Source of the DNA: [Pseudopropionibacterium] massiliense
GTDB lineage: Bacteria; Actinomycetota; Actinomycetes; Propionibacteriales; Propionibacteriaceae
DNA: 64,000 bases
Assembly: GCF_900607225.1 (NCBI RefSeq)
Contig: NZ_LR027842.1
Span: forward strand, 926,550 to 990,549
Reading direction: 5' to 3'
Shown: positions 41,395 to 51,610 of the stretch, one piece after another
Layout: each line of letters begins with the position of its first letter
Numbering within the stretch: position 1 is the stretch's first letter
The notes under the pieces: generated by a model
Seen by the model: the letters and a program-made list of their open reading frames with translations, nothing else
Told to the model about the DNA's origin: nothing
The model's database searches: none
Program-made: the position numbers and the translations under genes

Positions 41395-43518
41395 TCACGT
41401 CACGTAGAGCACGACGGTGCTCCCCTTGGGAGCCGTTGAACCGGCTGCCGGGTTGGTCCCCGAGGCGAACCCCAGCGGTGCGGGGAAGAAGGACTTGTTC
41501 TGGACCTCCACCTTGAAACCGGCGGCTTCCAGGTCTCTCTGGGCCTCGTCGGTGCGTTTGTGGCCGACGTCCGGAACGGTCACCATCTCCGGGCCGAGGG
41601 ACTTGACCAGTTTCACCGTGTCACCGCGATGCCCCGTGCCGTCGGCGGGGTCCTGGGAGATGACCTGTCCTGCGGGGACGGTGTCCGAGTGCTCCTCGGA
41701 CACCTCGACCGCGAACCCCTGCTTCTTGAGTTCCCTGCTGGCCTGGTCGGCGTCGGTTCCCCTGTGATCCTTGATGGTGATGGGCTGACGGCCCTTGCTG
41801 ACCACCAGATCGATGCTGCTGCCGGGTGGCAGGAGGTTTCCCGCTGATTCACCGGCGGAGATGATCAGACCGGTTTCGACGGATTCCGACCAGTCCTCCG
41901 TGACCTGGCCGACGACCAGGTGCGCTGATTCGATCGCGGAGCGGGCCTGGGAGAGTTCCTGCCCCACCACGTCGGGCATCATGTAGCGCTCGGGCCCCTT
42001 GGAGATGACGACCGTGACCTTGGTGCCTCGAAGAGCCCGGGCGTTTCCTGCGGGATCGGTGCTTATGACCGATCCGACCGCGACATCCTCGGAGAAGGCC
42101 TCCTGGGTGGTGTACTCGAGATCGTTGGCCCTGAGGCTCTGGAGCGCCTGTTCCTGGGGAATGTTGGTCACCTCGGGGGTGGTGGTGAACCGCCCCTCGG
42201 CCCACCACCACGAGACGGAGACGATGATCGCCGTGACGAGCAGCACCAGCACGAGCAACATGATGCCGCGACGACGCCGGTACACCGGCTCCTGGGAGAA
42301 CTGCGGGAAGATCGGTGTGCGGTGGGAGCTCGGGGACCCACCTCCGCCGGAGCCGGGAAGCGTGGCACGGGGAGGTCCTCCCGTCGCGGAAGCAGCCCCG
42401 ACCGGGGAAACCGAGTGCGGTGAGGGCGCCGATACCGGGGACCGGAGGGGCCCCGGCGCCACGATGGCGGTCACCGGACGGAGACCCTCCTCGGCCGGGG
42501 CAGTGTCTGGCGACCGGGAACGGGGACGGGCGGGAGCTCCTTCAGCGGGCGTGGACGCGGCTCGGGGCGTGGCGATATCTGCTGGGTGGCGGCATTGCCG
42601 TCGCCGGGCTGGGGTCGCAGCTGGGCTGCGAGCGCAGGATTGTGCTGGCCCGGGGCGCTCACCAGCGACCTGACGCAGCGCGTCCATGAGTTCACGACCA
42701 TCGGCGATGCGAGCCTCCGGGTCGCGTGCGGTGCAGGCCGCCACCAGGGCATCGAGGTAGTCCGGGATGAAACCCGGAAATCCGAGCTCGCGCAGCTTCG
42801 CGGAAGGGGCGGGGACGTCGACGTTCACGTGCGCGTAGGCGATCTGGTAGTTGTTCTCGCCAACGTGCGGTTTCTTGCCGGTCAGCAACTCGAACAGGAC
42901 GATACCGGTCGAGTAGATGTCGCTGCGCGAATCCGGGCGTGCGTGGGTGACCAGCTCGGGTGGCAGGTACGAGGCGGTACCGACCAGAACCCCGGTGGCG
43001 GTCATCTGCGGGGACTCGGTCTGGCGCGCCAGACCGAAGTCCGCGACCTTCACGTGGCCGCGGGTCGAGATCATGACGTTCTCGGGTTTGATGTCGCGAT
43101 GGACGATACCCGCGTCGTGGGCTGCTGCCAGAGCCGAGGCGATGGGTTCCAGGTAGTCGAGCGCCAGCACCGGTTCGAGGGGGGCGTCACGGGCGATGAG
43201 CCTGCGCAGGGTCTCACCATCGATGAACTCCATGACGATGTACGGCTGCCCCCGGGATGTGCCCTGGTCGAAGATACTGACCACCGCGGGGTGGTTGATC
43301 AATGCGGCGGAGCGGGCCTCCCGGTCGAACTTCGCGGCGAATTCGTCATCCTCGGCAAGGTCGGTTCGCATGATCTTGACCGCGACGGTCCTCTGGAGAC
43401 GGGCATCGCGCGCCCGGTAGACCGTCGCCATGCCGCCCCGTGCGATCTTCGCGAGAATTTCGTAGCGACCATCCAGCACGCTTCCGACCATCGGGTCGTA
43501 GGTACTGCTTTTGTTCAC
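41395..43518 (-). CDS. pknL: PASTA-domain Ser/Thr protein kinase (PknL-like)
   Basis: A 707-residue eukaryotic-type kinase with an intracellular kinase domain (about 18-275: Lys48 in VAVKIM, HRDIKPEN with Asp142, DFG from Asp160), a long linker, one membrane helix (about 418-440) and four extracellular PASTA repeats that sense peptidoglycan fragments. AGGAG precedes the GTG. Its place near aroG, ids and metF matches PknL rather than the PknB division cluster. Residues about 285-348 of the linker look as if read in a shifted frame between two compensating indels. Confidence 0.92.
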   Translation of the reverse strand: MNKSSTYDPMVGSVLDGRYEILAKIARGGMATVYRARDARLQRTVAVKIMRTDLAEDDEFAAKFDREARSAALINHPAVVSIFDQGTSRGQPYIVMEFIDGETLRRLIARDAPLEPVLALDYLEPIASALAAAHDAGIVHRDIKPENVMISTRGHVKVADFGLARQTESPQMTATGVLVGTASYLPPELVTHARPDSRSDIYSTGIVLFELLTGKKPHVGENNYQIAYAHVNVDVPAPSAKLRELGFPGFIPDYLDALVAACTARDPEARIADGRELMDALRQVAGERPGPAQSCARSPAATPARRRQCRHPADIATPRAASTPAEGAPARPRSRSPDTAPAEEGLRPVTAIVAPGPLRSPVSAPSPHSVSPVGAASATGGPPRATLPGSGGGGSPSSHRTPIFPQFSQEPVYRRRRGIMLLVLVLLVTAIIVSVSWWWAEGRFTTTPEVTNIPQEQALQSLRANDLEYTTQEAFSEDVAVGSVISTDPAGNARALRGTKVTVVISKGPERYMMPDVVGQELSQARSAIESAHLVVGQVTEDWSESVETGLIISAGESAGNLLPPGSSIDLVVSKGRQPITIKDHRGTDADQASRELKKQGFAVEVSEEHSDTVPAGQVISQDPADGTGHRGDTVKLVKSLGPEMVTVPDVGHKRTDEAQRDLEAAGFKVEVQNKSFFPAPLGFASGTNPAAGSTAPKGSTVVLYVT

Positions 43519-43620
43519 CGCGGTCTCCTGGGGAAGGTAGGGGATCTGGGCTGGGCGATGAGCTCGGCCGGTATCGAGTGTAGGCCGATCCCGGAACGGA
43601 CGAGTTCCGGGCACGCCGCA

Positions 43621-43626
43621 TAGGCT
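43621..43626 (+). promoter_or_regulatory. -10 hexamer of the gene at 43633
   Basis: TAGGCT, 6 bases before the ATG at 43633. Confidence 0.5.
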
Positions 43627-43632
43627 TCTCGC

Positions 43633-44262
43633 ATGACGGTATTGCGCAGTCTGCGTTCACGGATGCTGCTGGCACGCGTGGCGGTGCAGCTTCCCCTGAC
43701 CGAGGCCGAGGATCGGCTACCGGGACTGGTCATGGCAGGGATCGACATGGCGGTGCTCACCACCGGCGGCCCCGCAGAACACGAGGCGAACCTGAGGATC
43801 CTGCGAAATCTCGAACGCCACCTCGGCCAGCGGGTGCTGCTGGCGGTCGACACCCCGGAGATCGATGCGGACGTGCGGGTTTGTCTCCCGGGCGAGCGGG
43901 ACAGGTCGCGTCCGCATCGGTGGGCGCTGCTCGGGCAGGTTGTCCAGGAGCGGGGGCAGATTGCCGAACCGGACGAGGCCTTCCAGTTCCTGGCGGTTCC
44001 CGGGATGCCTCCCGGTTCACCGCTGCTGCGGGCCGCGGTGGAGGCCCAGCCCCCGCTGAAGCGGGAATCGGTTCCCTGGTTCGCCGCGGGCGGCCTCGAC
44101 GTCGGATCCGTTCAGGTCCTGGCGGACTCGGGCGTCCGGCGGGTCTGGCTCACCGAGGGCGGAACCGTGGCGGCGCTGGAACGGATCGACGAGATCCTGC
44201 GGCGGGCGTGGGGCGGGGATCCGGCCTACGAGGACTACCTGGGGTTCGCGGTCGGAGTTTGA
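43633..44262 (+). CDS. ThiE/TenI-like barrel protein
   Basis: A 209-residue protein whose second half (PWFAAGGLDVGSVQVLADSG, then VRRVWLTEGG) follows the closing strands of ThiE/TenI TIM barrels, where ThiE has ALGGI and a phosphate-binding loop. The early LVMAGIDMAVLTTGG and LLAVDTPEID also fit barrel strands. The pyrophosphate-binding and catalytic Lys/Arg motifs of true thiamine-phosphate synthase are not evident, so the activity is open. It is divergent from the kinase gene and precedes the iron locus. Confidence 0.6.
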   Translation: MTVLRSLRSRMLLARVAVQLPLTEAEDRLPGLVMAGIDMAVLTTGGPAEHEANLRILRNLERHLGQRVLLAVDTPEIDADVRVCLPGERDRSRPHRWALLGQVVQERGQIAEPDEAFQFLAVPGMPPGSPLLRAAVEAQPPLKRESVPWFAAGGLDVGSVQVLADSGVRRVWLTEGGTVAALERIDEILRRAWGGDPAYEDYLGFAVGV

Positions 44263-44297
44263 AACACCCCACGCCAACCTGCCGCGGATTGCTAGTG

Positions 44298-44316
44298 TGA
44301 GGTTTGCCTACCCTTA
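44298..44316 (+). promoter_or_regulatory. DtxR/IdeR-type iron box of the fep-fes locus
   Basis: TGAGGTTTGCCTACCCTTA matches 14 of 19 consensus bases with dyad symmetry. A TAGTGT hexamer (44293-44298) that fits a -10 element abuts it, so bound repressor would cover the transcription start. Confidence 0.65.
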
Positions 44317-44336
44317 TGTATGAAGGGGTCCACCAC

Positions 44337-45344
44337 ATGACCAATCCACTGTTCAACCCGATATCAAGGCGTGCTTTCTCCGGCCTGTTCCCGGCCCTGC
44401 TGGCGCTGGGACTCACGGGCTGCGGATCCGGGGCAACCTCCGGAGGAGGGAACGCCTCGTCCCCCGCGAGCGCCCGCACCATTACCCACGACCTCGGCGA
44501 GACCGTCGTCAACGGCACCCCGAAACGGATCGTGTCCACCTCCGTGGTGCTCACCGGCACCCTCCTGGCCCTGGACGCGCCCGTGGTCGGCTCCGGGGCG
44601 TCGAAACCGGGCGCCGAGGGATTCGACGACGTCGGTTTCTTCTCCCACTGGTCGGCCATCGCCAAGGAACGCGGTGTCAAGGCCGTCTACGCGAACAGCA
44701 AACTCGACATCGAGGCCGTGACCGCGGAGAAACCGGACCTGATCATCATCGCTTCCACGGGAGGGGACAGCACCAAGGACGACTATGACTCGCTGTCCAG
44801 GATCGCTCCGACCGTCGCCATCAACTACAACTCCGAGAGCTGGCAGACCGTCACCCGGCAGGTGGCCGACGTCACCGGAACGCAGGCCAGGGCCGAGGAG
44901 CTCACCAACACCTTCAACTCGAGGCTCACGGAACTCAAGGCCGCAATGGGCGGGGTTCCCACCGAGGCGGTGCAGGCCATCGTCTACACCCCCTCCAACG
45001 GCCTGTCCTTCGCGAAACCGGGCGGCCCCCACGACGAGATCTTCTCGGCGCTCGGTTTCAAACTCGCCGAGGCGCCCGCCAGCAGCGGTGAGGAAGGAGC
45101 CAACCGCAAGGACTTCGTGTTCGCGACGGTGGAGCAGAGCGTGCAGGCCCTGACCTCCGATACCCTCCTGCTCGTCTCCGGGGACGACAAGACCGTCGAA
45201 CAGCTGAAGGCCGACTCCAACTACAACACCACCAGAACCGTCAGCAGCGGCAGGCTGGTGCCGCTGGGGATCTCCAGCTTCAAACTGGACTACTACAGCG
45301 CGCTCGCCATGGCCGAGACCCTGGCTGCCGCCTACCCGAGGTGA
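44337..45344 (+). CDS. Ferric-siderophore substrate-binding lipoprotein (FepB type)
   Basis: A 335-residue class III binding protein. It begins with a twin-arginine pattern (SRRAFSGLF) and a lipobox with Cys29 (LTGC), suggesting a Tat-exported lipoprotein. Then come GETVVNGTPKRIVSTS, DLIIIAS and a C-terminal domain typical of FepB/FhuD-like proteins. AAGGGG precedes the ATG. First of five coupled genes, it would catch a ferric siderophore outside the membrane and pass it to the two permeases. The following Fes-like esterase makes a catecholate ligand likely. Confidence 0.9.
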   Translation: MTNPLFNPISRRAFSGLFPALLALGLTGCGSGATSGGGNASSPASARTITHDLGETVVNGTPKRIVSTSVVLTGTLLALDAPVVGSGASKPGAEGFDDVGFFSHWSAIAKERGVKAVYANSKLDIEAVTAEKPDLIIIASTGGDSTKDDYDSLSRIAPTVAINYNSESWQTVTRQVADVTGTQARAEELTNTFNSRLTELKAAMGGVPTEAVQAIVYTPSNGLSFAKPGGPHDEIFSALGFKLAEAPASSGEEGANRKDFVFATVEQSVQALTSDTLLLVSGDDKTVEQLKADSNYNTTRTVSSGRLVPLGISSFKLDYYSALAMAETLAAAYPR

Positions 45345-46333
45345 GCAGAGCCGCCTGGGTGCTGCTCGGGCTGGCGATCCTCCTGCCCTGCCTGGTCCTG
45401 GCGTCGTTCCTGTTCGGATCGGGCGATGTGCCGGCCGGGCAGGTGTTGGCGGTGCTCTCCGGCGGCGGCACCGGTGAGCAGCGCCTCATCGTGCTCGGGA
45501 TGCGCGGCTCCCGGACCCTGATAGCGCTGGTGGCCGGCGCCGCCCTCGGGATCGCCGGGGTGCTGGTGCAGGCACTGACCCGCAACCCGCTGGCGGAGCC
45601 GGGGCTGTTGGGGGTCAACGCGGGCGCAGCCTGCGCCGTGGCAATCGGCCTCGGTCTCGTCCGGTCCCTGCCGATCGCGATGATGATGCTGGTCTCCCTG
45701 GCGGGCGCGCTCCTCAGCGGACTGGTGGTGACCGGGGCGTCGGGGGCCTGGCGGGGACGGCACGACCCGATTCGCATCGTGTTGGTGGGGGCCGCCTGGA
45801 GCGCGGTCGTCTCCGCCATCACCACGTTCATGCTGCTCAGCGATCCCAGGATCTACGCCGAGTTCCGTTTCTGGGACGCGGGGGCCGTGACGCCGCGGCC
45901 GCTGGATCTGGTGATCGCCGCGGCGGGAACGCTCGGGGTCGGGCTGCTGGCCGCGCTCCTGCTGGCGAGATCCATGGACGCCCTGGCCCTGGGGGAGGAG
46001 TTCGCCAGAGGACTCGGCCTCGCGGCCGGGCGGGCCCGGATGCTGGTGGCCCTCACCTGCCTGGTGCTCTGCGCCGCGGCGACGGCCCTGGTGGGTCCGG
46101 TCTCCTTCCTCGGGCTGATCGCGCCCTTCGCGGCACGGCTGGTCGTCGGTCCGAGGCATCGTGCGCTGATCTGGTTCTCGACCCTGCTGGGTGGGGTGAC
46201 GTTGCTGGCCGCCGACGTGCTGGGCCGGGTGGTGAACCCGCCCGCCGAGGTGCAGGCCGCCCTGATGTGCGCCCTGCTGGGGGCGCCGTTGTTCATCGGG
46301 CTGGCCCGGGCGCGAAGGCTGGTGCAGCTGTGA
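45341..46333 (+). CDS. Ferric-siderophore ABC permease (FepD type)
   Basis: A 330-residue FecCD-family permease with about ten membrane helices. Family motifs are LRGSRTLIALVAGAALGIAG-like sequence near the start, QALTRNPLAEPGLLGVNAGA, and VGPVSFLGLIAPFAARL. It forms the channel with the next gene. Its GTG overlaps the binding-protein stop by four bases. The reading frame is intact, unlike the equivalent gene in the first siderophore locus. Confidence 0.92.
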   Translation: MSRAAWVLLGLAILLPCLVLASFLFGSGDVPAGQVLAVLSGGGTGEQRLIVLGMRGSRTLIALVAGAALGIAGVLVQALTRNPLAEPGLLGVNAGAACAVAIGLGLVRSLPIAMMMLVSLAGALLSGLVVTGASGAWRGRHDPIRIVLVGAAWSAVVSAITTFMLLSDPRIYAEFRFWDAGAVTPRPLDLVIAAAGTLGVGLLAALLLARSMDALALGEEFARGLGLAAGRARMLVALTCLVLCAAATALVGPVSFLGLIAPFAARLVVGPRHRALIWFSTLLGGVTLLAADVLGRVVNPPAEVQAALMCALLGAPLFIGLARARRLVQL

Positions 46334-47361
46334 GCCTGCAGGTGCGTTCCGTGCGGCTCGGGCCCGTCAGTTTCCACGCTCGGCCGAGAACCTGGCTGGT
46401 CGCGGCTCTGGCGTGGGGCATCGCCCTGGCCGGGGCGATCGCGGTGCTGTTCTCCGGCTCCGTGAACATGACCCCCGAACAGTTCTGGGCGGCCCTGGTC
46501 GGGGTGGGGGAACGCGCCGACGTGCTCCTGCTGTGGGAGTTCCGGATGCCCAGGGCCCTCACCGGCCTGGTGGTCGGGGCGTGTCTCGGGACGGCGGGCT
46601 GCCTGTTCCAGGCGCTGTCGCGCAACGCCCTGGGGTCCCCGGAGATCATCGGCCTGACCGGCGGCGCAGCGCTGGGGGCCGTGGCCTCCGTCATGGTGTT
46701 CAGGTCCTTCGGGTGGGGCACGGCCGCCGGGGCGATCATCGGTTGCCTGGGGGCCGCCCTGCTCACCTGGGTGCTCTCACCCAGGGGATTCGGCGGCGGC
46801 AACCGCCTGATCCTCATCGGCCTCGGGGTGGCCTCCCTGATCCAACCGGTGACGGTGCTGCTGCTCACCCGGGCCGACAGCGACTCCGCGACCTCGGCCC
46901 GGCTGTGGCTGACCGGAACCCTCAACGCCCGCAACTGGAGCCACGCCGTGGTCGGTGCCGTGCTGTTCGCGGTGATCCTGCCGTTCGCCCTGCTGATCTC
47001 GCGGCACCTCGACGCCGCCGCCCCGGGAGAGGACTTCGCCGCCGGGTTGGGGGTGTCCCGCCGTTTCACGCAGTGGACGGCAACCGGCGTCGGGGTCGCG
47101 CTGACCGCGGCCGCTGTCGCGGTGGCCGGTCCCATCGCGTTCATCGCGCTCGCCGGCCCACACGTGGCCCGTCGGCTCCTGAAGGGACCAACCGCTCCCG
47201 CGGGCGTCGCGGCGGGCACGGGGGCCGCGCTGCTGGTGGCGGCGGACCTGGTGGGGGCGAACCTGCCGGGCGGCCTGCAGCTCCCGGTGGGGGTGACGGC
47301 CGGTCTGCTGGGCGGCGCCTACCTGCTGCTGCTCCTGAACGGACAGGAAAGGAAGAGATGA
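46330..47361 (+). CDS. Ferric-siderophore ABC permease (FepG type)
   Basis: A 343-residue FecCD-family permease, partner of the preceding one. It shows RMPRALTGLVVGACLGTAG, QALSRNALGSPEIIGLTGGA and AGPIAFIALAGPHVARRL, with about ten membrane helices. A GTG start overlapping the previous stop (GTGA) is preferred to the upstream in-frame ATG, which lies well inside the neighbour. Confidence 0.92.
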   Translation: MSLQVRSVRLGPVSFHARPRTWLVAALAWGIALAGAIAVLFSGSVNMTPEQFWAALVGVGERADVLLLWEFRMPRALTGLVVGACLGTAGCLFQALSRNALGSPEIIGLTGGAALGAVASVMVFRSFGWGTAAGAIIGCLGAALLTWVLSPRGFGGGNRLILIGLGVASLIQPVTVLLLTRADSDSATSARLWLTGTLNARNWSHAVVGAVLFAVILPFALLISRHLDAAAPGEDFAAGLGVSRRFTQWTATGVGVALTAAAVAVAGPIAFIALAGPHVARRLLKGPTAPAGVAAGTGAALLVAADLVGANLPGGLQLPVGVTAGLLGGAYLLLLLNGQERKR

Positions 47362-48146
47362 CCGGAACCGCCCAGGAGTTCCCGCTGGCGGCCTCGTCGG
47401 TGCGGCTCGGCTACGACCGGAAGATCGTGATCGAGGACATCACGCTGGAGGTGCCCGAGGGGGAGCTGACGATGCTCATCGGGCCCAACGGGTGCGGCAA
47501 GTCGACGCTGCTGAAGGCCCTGGCCCGGGTGCTCGCCCCCAAGGCCGGATACGTCTACCTGGGGGGAACCGACATCCACCAGCTGCGAACCACCGCCGTC
47601 GCCCGCAGGCTCGGGTTCCTGCCGCAACGCCAGTCGGTACCGCCGGGCATCAAGGTGCTGGACATGGTGAGCCGGGGACGCTTCGCCCATCAGAGGTTCT
47701 GGTCCAGGTGGTCGCAGGCCGACGAGGAAGCCGTGGCCTCGGCCCTGGAGGTCACCGGACTGACCGATCTGCAGCGGGCCGACGTCGACGAGCTCTCCGG
47801 CGGGCAGGTGCAGCGGGTGTGGCTGGCGACGGTGCTGGCCCAGGACACACCGCTGCTGCTGCTCGACGAACCCACCACCTTCCTGGACATCGCCCACCAG
47901 TACGAGGTCCTGAAACTGGTGCGCGGGCTCCGCGACGCCGGGCGCACCGTCGTCGTGGTGGTGCACGACCTGAACCAGGCCACCCGGTTCGCCACCAACC
48001 TGGTGGTCATGAAGGACGGGGCGATCGTGGCCTCTGGGTTGCCCGCCGAGGTGCTGACCGCGGAACTGGTCGAGAACGTCTTCGGACTCCCGGTGCTCGT
48101 CGTGCCGGACCCGGTCACCGGTGCCCCGATGGTGGTGCCGCGATGA
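47358..48146 (+). CDS. Ferric-siderophore ABC ATPase (FepC type)
   Basis: A 262-residue ATPase with Walker A GPNGCGKST (42-50), Q-loop GFLPQRQSVP, signature ELSGGQVQR, Walker B LLLLDEPTTFLD and switch histidine in VVHDLNQ. GGAAGAG precedes the ATG, which overlaps the previous stop (ATGA). It powers import through the two permeases. Confidence 0.94.
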   Translation: MTGTAQEFPLAASSVRLGYDRKIVIEDITLEVPEGELTMLIGPNGCGKSTLLKALARVLAPKAGYVYLGGTDIHQLRTTAVARRLGFLPQRQSVPPGIKVLDMVSRGRFAHQRFWSRWSQADEEAVASALEVTGLTDLQRADVDELSGGQVQRVWLATVLAQDTPLLLLDEPTTFLDIAHQYEVLKLVRGLRDAGRTVVVVVHDLNQATRFATNLVVMKDGAIVASGLPAEVLTAELVENVFGLPVLVVPDPVTGAPMVVPR

Positions 48147-49255
48147 CCACGCACCTGCTTCCCACGCCCCTGTCCGCCACGGGCGCCCCGCATCCCGCGA
48201 CCCCGGAGCTCCCGGACCGGTTGGACCGTTCCCCGATCGTGGGGAGGCGGTGCGTGATCGACGGCGTGGAGATGGTGGAGGTCACCTTCGTCGCCCACGA
48301 ATCCCCGGCACGTGAGGTGCTGGTGCACGTCAACAGCCTGACCGACGCGATCCGCACCCGGCTGGGTCCCGCCATCATGGCCCCTGTGGGAAACACCGGC
48401 GCGCAGATCCTGTCCTGGTGGCTTCCCGCCGACGGCTGCTACTCCTACCGCTACTGGCGCAGCGACGAGGTGCCCCGCGACATCGGTGCGACCCGCGCGG
48501 GCTGGATGCGGGTGCACCGGGAGGGGCAACCGGACCCGCTCAACCCCGAAACCCTGCCCGCCTTCGACCTGCGGGAACAGTCGGTGTGGCGCGGGCCCGA
48601 CTTCGAGCCCGTTCCCTGGGCCCCGACCGGTGAGGCCGAGCGGCAGTGGCGGCTGCACGACGACGGAAGGTTCGCCGTGCTGCCGGGCGATGACCGGACC
48701 CTGGTGCTGTTCGACGGGCTCCGCTGGCGCCTGGCCGGTGTGGCCTCCGCGCTGCGGGCCGCAGGCCTCGGGCACACCGTCGTCGCCGTCGACACCGGGG
48801 AGGGGGAGCAGCGGGCCGCGTGGCTGACCACGGCTCGGGGCTGCGCCCCGCTGGTGGAACGCGCCCGGGAACTGGCCGGGGCGGGCCGCGAGGTGATCGC
48901 CGCCGGACAGTCCTTCGGGGGCCTGGCGTGCGTGGAGCTCGCGGTGCACCGGCCGGATCTGGTCACCGCGGTGATCGCGCAGTCGGCGTCGCTGTGGTTC
49001 GCGGGCGACCCCGTCCCGGAACCGGATGCGGAGGGAATCCTGCTGCGCGGTCTCGTCGCGGGCACGAGGGCGCTGGGGACGCCGGTGGTGGTCCAGGCCG
49101 GCACCGACGAACGCGGCCTGATCCACGGAGCCCGGCGGCTGGCCGGGATCGCGGAGAGGACAGGCCGACTGGCAGCGGCGGAGGAGTTCCGTGGCGGCCA
49201 CGACCTTTCCTGGTGGCGGCACGGCCTGCTGTCGGGCCTGTCAGTCCTCGTCTGA
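48143..49255 (+). CDS. Enterochelin esterase-like protein (Fes type)
   Basis: A 370-residue cytosolic esterase of the Fes family. The N-terminal domain ([34 protein letters not shown]) is typical of Fes, and the alpha/beta-hydrolase domain has the nucleophile Ser257 in GQSFGG and catalytic His353 in GGHDLSWW. Fes hydrolyses imported ferric tri-catecholate esters such as enterobactin so iron can be released. With no synthetase nearby, the locus probably scavenges foreign siderophores. It overlaps the P-type ATPase gene by 15 bases, tail to tail. Confidence 0.9.
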   Translation: MTTHLLPTPLSATGAPHPATPELPDRLDRSPIVGRRCVIDGVEMVEVTFVAHESPAREVLVHVNSLTDAIRTRLGPAIMAPVGNTGAQILSWWLPADGCYSYRYWRSDEVPRDIGATRAGWMRVHREGQPDPLNPETLPAFDLREQSVWRGPDFEPVPWAPTGEAERQWRLHDDGRFAVLPGDDRTLVLFDGLRWRLAGVASALRAAGLGHTVVAVDTGEGEQRAAWLTTARGCAPLVERARELAGAGREVIAAGQSFGGLACVELAVHRPDLVTAVIAQSASLWFAGDPVPEPDAEGILLRGLVAGTRALGTPVVVQAGTDERGLIHGARRLAGIAERTGRLAAAEEFRGGHDLSWWRHGLLSGLSVLV

Positions 49256-51610
49256 ACCTCGCCAGATCCGTGCCGGCTCGCCCCGGTGCTTGGCGGTCAA
49301 CCACCACACGACCTCCACCAGCCCGGCCCCGATCAGCCCGGCCACGACCCCGAACAGGATCGTCGACGGGTTGTCCAGGTCCAGCAGCAGCTGGCCGCGC
49401 AGCCACGCCCACGGGATCAGGAACATGGCGATGTAGAAGACGTAGGAGACGACCACCAGGCCGAGTCGCCACCACACCCACGGGCGCGCCACCACGGCAA
49501 GCACCCAGACGGAGGTGATGATCAGGGCAGCCAGGGTGGCAGTCGAGGCCTGCGCCTGCACGACGGGCGACACCGCCCCGAAACCACGGGTGACGACGTA
49601 GGTGATGGTGGAGACCGTTCCGATGATCACACCCGAGGGCACCGCCAGCGACAACACGCGGCGCACGAAACCCGGCCGGGCGCGTTCCTTGTTGGGGGGC
49701 AGCGACAGCAGGAAAGCGGGAATGCCGATGGTGAACCAGCCGACCACGGTCATCTGGAGCGGGATGAACGGGTTGGGCAGGCCCATCAACCCGATCACCA
49801 GGGCCAGGAAGACCGCGTACACCGTTTTGCTGAGGAACAGTTTCGCCACCCGCTCGATGTTGCCGATCACCCGCCGGCCCTCAGCCACCACGTGCGGGAG
49901 GGTGGCGAACCGGTCGTCGAGCAGCACGATCTGCGCGACTGCCCGGGTGGCGGGGGAACCCGAGCCCATCGCGACCCCCAGGTCGGCGTCCTTCAGGGCG
50001 AGCACGTCGTTGACGCCGTCACCGGTCATGGCGACGGTGTGGCCCCGGGACTGCAGGGCCGCGACCATGGCGCGTTTCTGCTGCGGGGTGACGCGCCCGA
50101 ACACGTCGGCCCCGGCGATCTTCTCCGTGAACTCCTCGCCCTCGGCGGGCAGGGTGCGGGCATCCACGGCCTCGGCCACGGACACCCCCAGGGAACGGGT
50201 GACCGCACCGACGGAGGCCGCGTTGTCACCGGAGATCACCTTCACGGCCACGTGCTGTTCGTTGAAATAGGCGAGGGTGTCGGCGGCGTCGGGACGAACC
50301 AGCTGGTCCAGCACCAGCAACGCGACCGGCGTGACCATCCCCGGCGCGCCGGGAGAGTCGACGGGCTCGGATGCGCGGCCCAGCAGCAGCACCCGGCGGC
50401 CCGTCGAGCCGATCTCCTCCGCGCGGGCGGCCACGTCGGCCGGGGCCAGCACGTCGGGCGCGCCCAGCACCCAATCGCCGCGCGTCCCGAAGGAAACCCC
50501 CGACCACTTCTTGGCGGAGGTGAACGGCGCCCGGGCGGTGACCTCCCACGGCGTCGAGGCCGCGGGGGTGGCCTCGGCGATCGCCGTCATCGACGCGTTG
50601 GGGGCGGGGTCGGCGGCGACGAGCTGCGCCAGCACCCCGGTGATCTCGTCGGCGTCTCCCGCCAGGGGGATCACCTCTCCGAGGGTCATGGCGTTCTGGG
50701 TCAGGGTGCCGGTCTTGTCCGCGCACACCACGCTCACCCGGGCCAGGCCCTCGATGGCCGGCAGTTCCTGCACCAGGCACTTGCGGCGCCCCAGCCGGAT
50801 CACACCCAGAGCGAAGGCCATCGACGTGAGCAGCACCAGGCCCTCGGGGATCATCGGCACCAGGGCGCCCACCATCCGCAGCGCCGATTCCTGCCAGGTG
50901 GTGCCCGGCTGGCGGAACTGCACCCAGATGGTGAGCAACCCCGCCGGGATCAGCAGCCAGGTCACGAACTTCAGGATGCGGTCGATGCCCGCCCGCAGCT
51001 CGGAGTTGACCAGCGTGAACTTGGCGGCCTGCGCGGTAAGCTGCGCGGCGTAGGCCTCGGCGCCGACCTTCGTGGCCCGGTACACGCCGGAACCGGAAAC
51101 GACGAACGCCCCCGACATGAGTTCGTCGCCGACGGATTTGGCCACCGGATCGGCCTCGCCGGTCAGCATCGACTCGTCGACCTCCAGGTAGTCGGCGGCC
51201 ACCACCTCGCCGTCGACGACCACCTGGTCGCCCGGGGACAGCGCGATGAGGTCGTCGGCCACCACCTGGTCCCGTGGCAGGGAGATCCGCTGCCCGTCGC
51301 GCAGCACGACGGGATGGGCCTCCCCGATCACGGCCAGGTTGTCGAGGGTGCGTTTGGCGCGCAGCTCCTGCACCATTCCGATGATCGAGTTGGCGACGAT
51401 CAGGATCGCGAACGCCCCCTGGGCGAACTGCATGGTCGCGGCGACGATCACGAACAACACCGCCAGCATCGCGTTGACGCGCGTGAACACGTTGTCGCGG
51501 ACGATCTGCCAGGTGGTGCGCCCCGAGCGTTCCGGCAGCGTGTTGACCCTTCCCTCCCTGACCCGTTCCGCCACCTGGTCGGCGGTCAGGCCCCGCAGCT
51601 CACCGGTCAC
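49241..51610 (-). CDS. Cation-translocating P-type ATPase (CtpE-like)
   Basis: A 789-residue ion pump with the phosphorylated Asp298 in DKTGTLTQ, actuator TGEADPV, hinge TGDGVNDV and the membrane motif VPMIPEGL. It has no N-terminal heavy-metal domain. The PEGL motif and length fit the actinobacterial CtpE group, linked to calcium uptake in mycobacteria; the ion here is inferred only. GTG at 51610 overlaps the end of the upstream prenyl synthase gene, so they are co-transcribed. Confidence 0.88.
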   Translation of the reverse strand: MTGELRGLTADQVAERVREGRVNTLPERSGRTTWQIVRDNVFTRVNAMLAVLFVIVAATMQFAQGAFAILIVANSIIGMVQELRAKRTLDNLAVIGEAHPVVLRDGQRISLPRDQVVADDLIALSPGDQVVVDGEVVAADYLEVDESMLTGEADPVAKSVGDELMSGAFVVSGSGVYRATKVGAEAYAAQLTAQAAKFTLVNSELRAGIDRILKFVTWLLIPAGLLTIWVQFRQPGTTWQESALRMVGALVPMIPEGLVLLTSMAFALGVIRLGRRKCLVQELPAIEGLARVSVVCADKTGTLTQNAMTLGEVIPLAGDADEITGVLAQLVAADPAPNASMTAIAEATPAASTPWEVTARAPFTSAKKWSGVSFGTRGDWVLGAPDVLAPADVAARAEEIGSTGRRVLLLGRASEPVDSPGAPGMVTPVALLVLDQLVRPDAADTLAYFNEQHVAVKVISGDNAASVGAVTRSLGVSVAEAVDARTLPAEGEEFTEKIAGADVFGRVTPQQKRAMVAALQSRGHTVAMTGDGVNDVLALKDADLGVAMGSGSPATRAVAQIVLLDDRFATLPHVVAEGRRVIGNIERVAKLFLSKTVYAVFLALVIGLMGLPNPFIPLQMTVVGWFTIGIPAFLLSLPPNKERARPGFVRRVLSLAVPSGVIIGTVSTITYVVTRGFGAVSPVVQAQASTATLAALIITSVWVLAVVARPWVWWRLGLVVVSYVFYIAMFLIPWAWLRGQLLLDLDNPSTILFGVVAGLIGAGLVEVVWWLTAKHRGEPARIWRGSDED

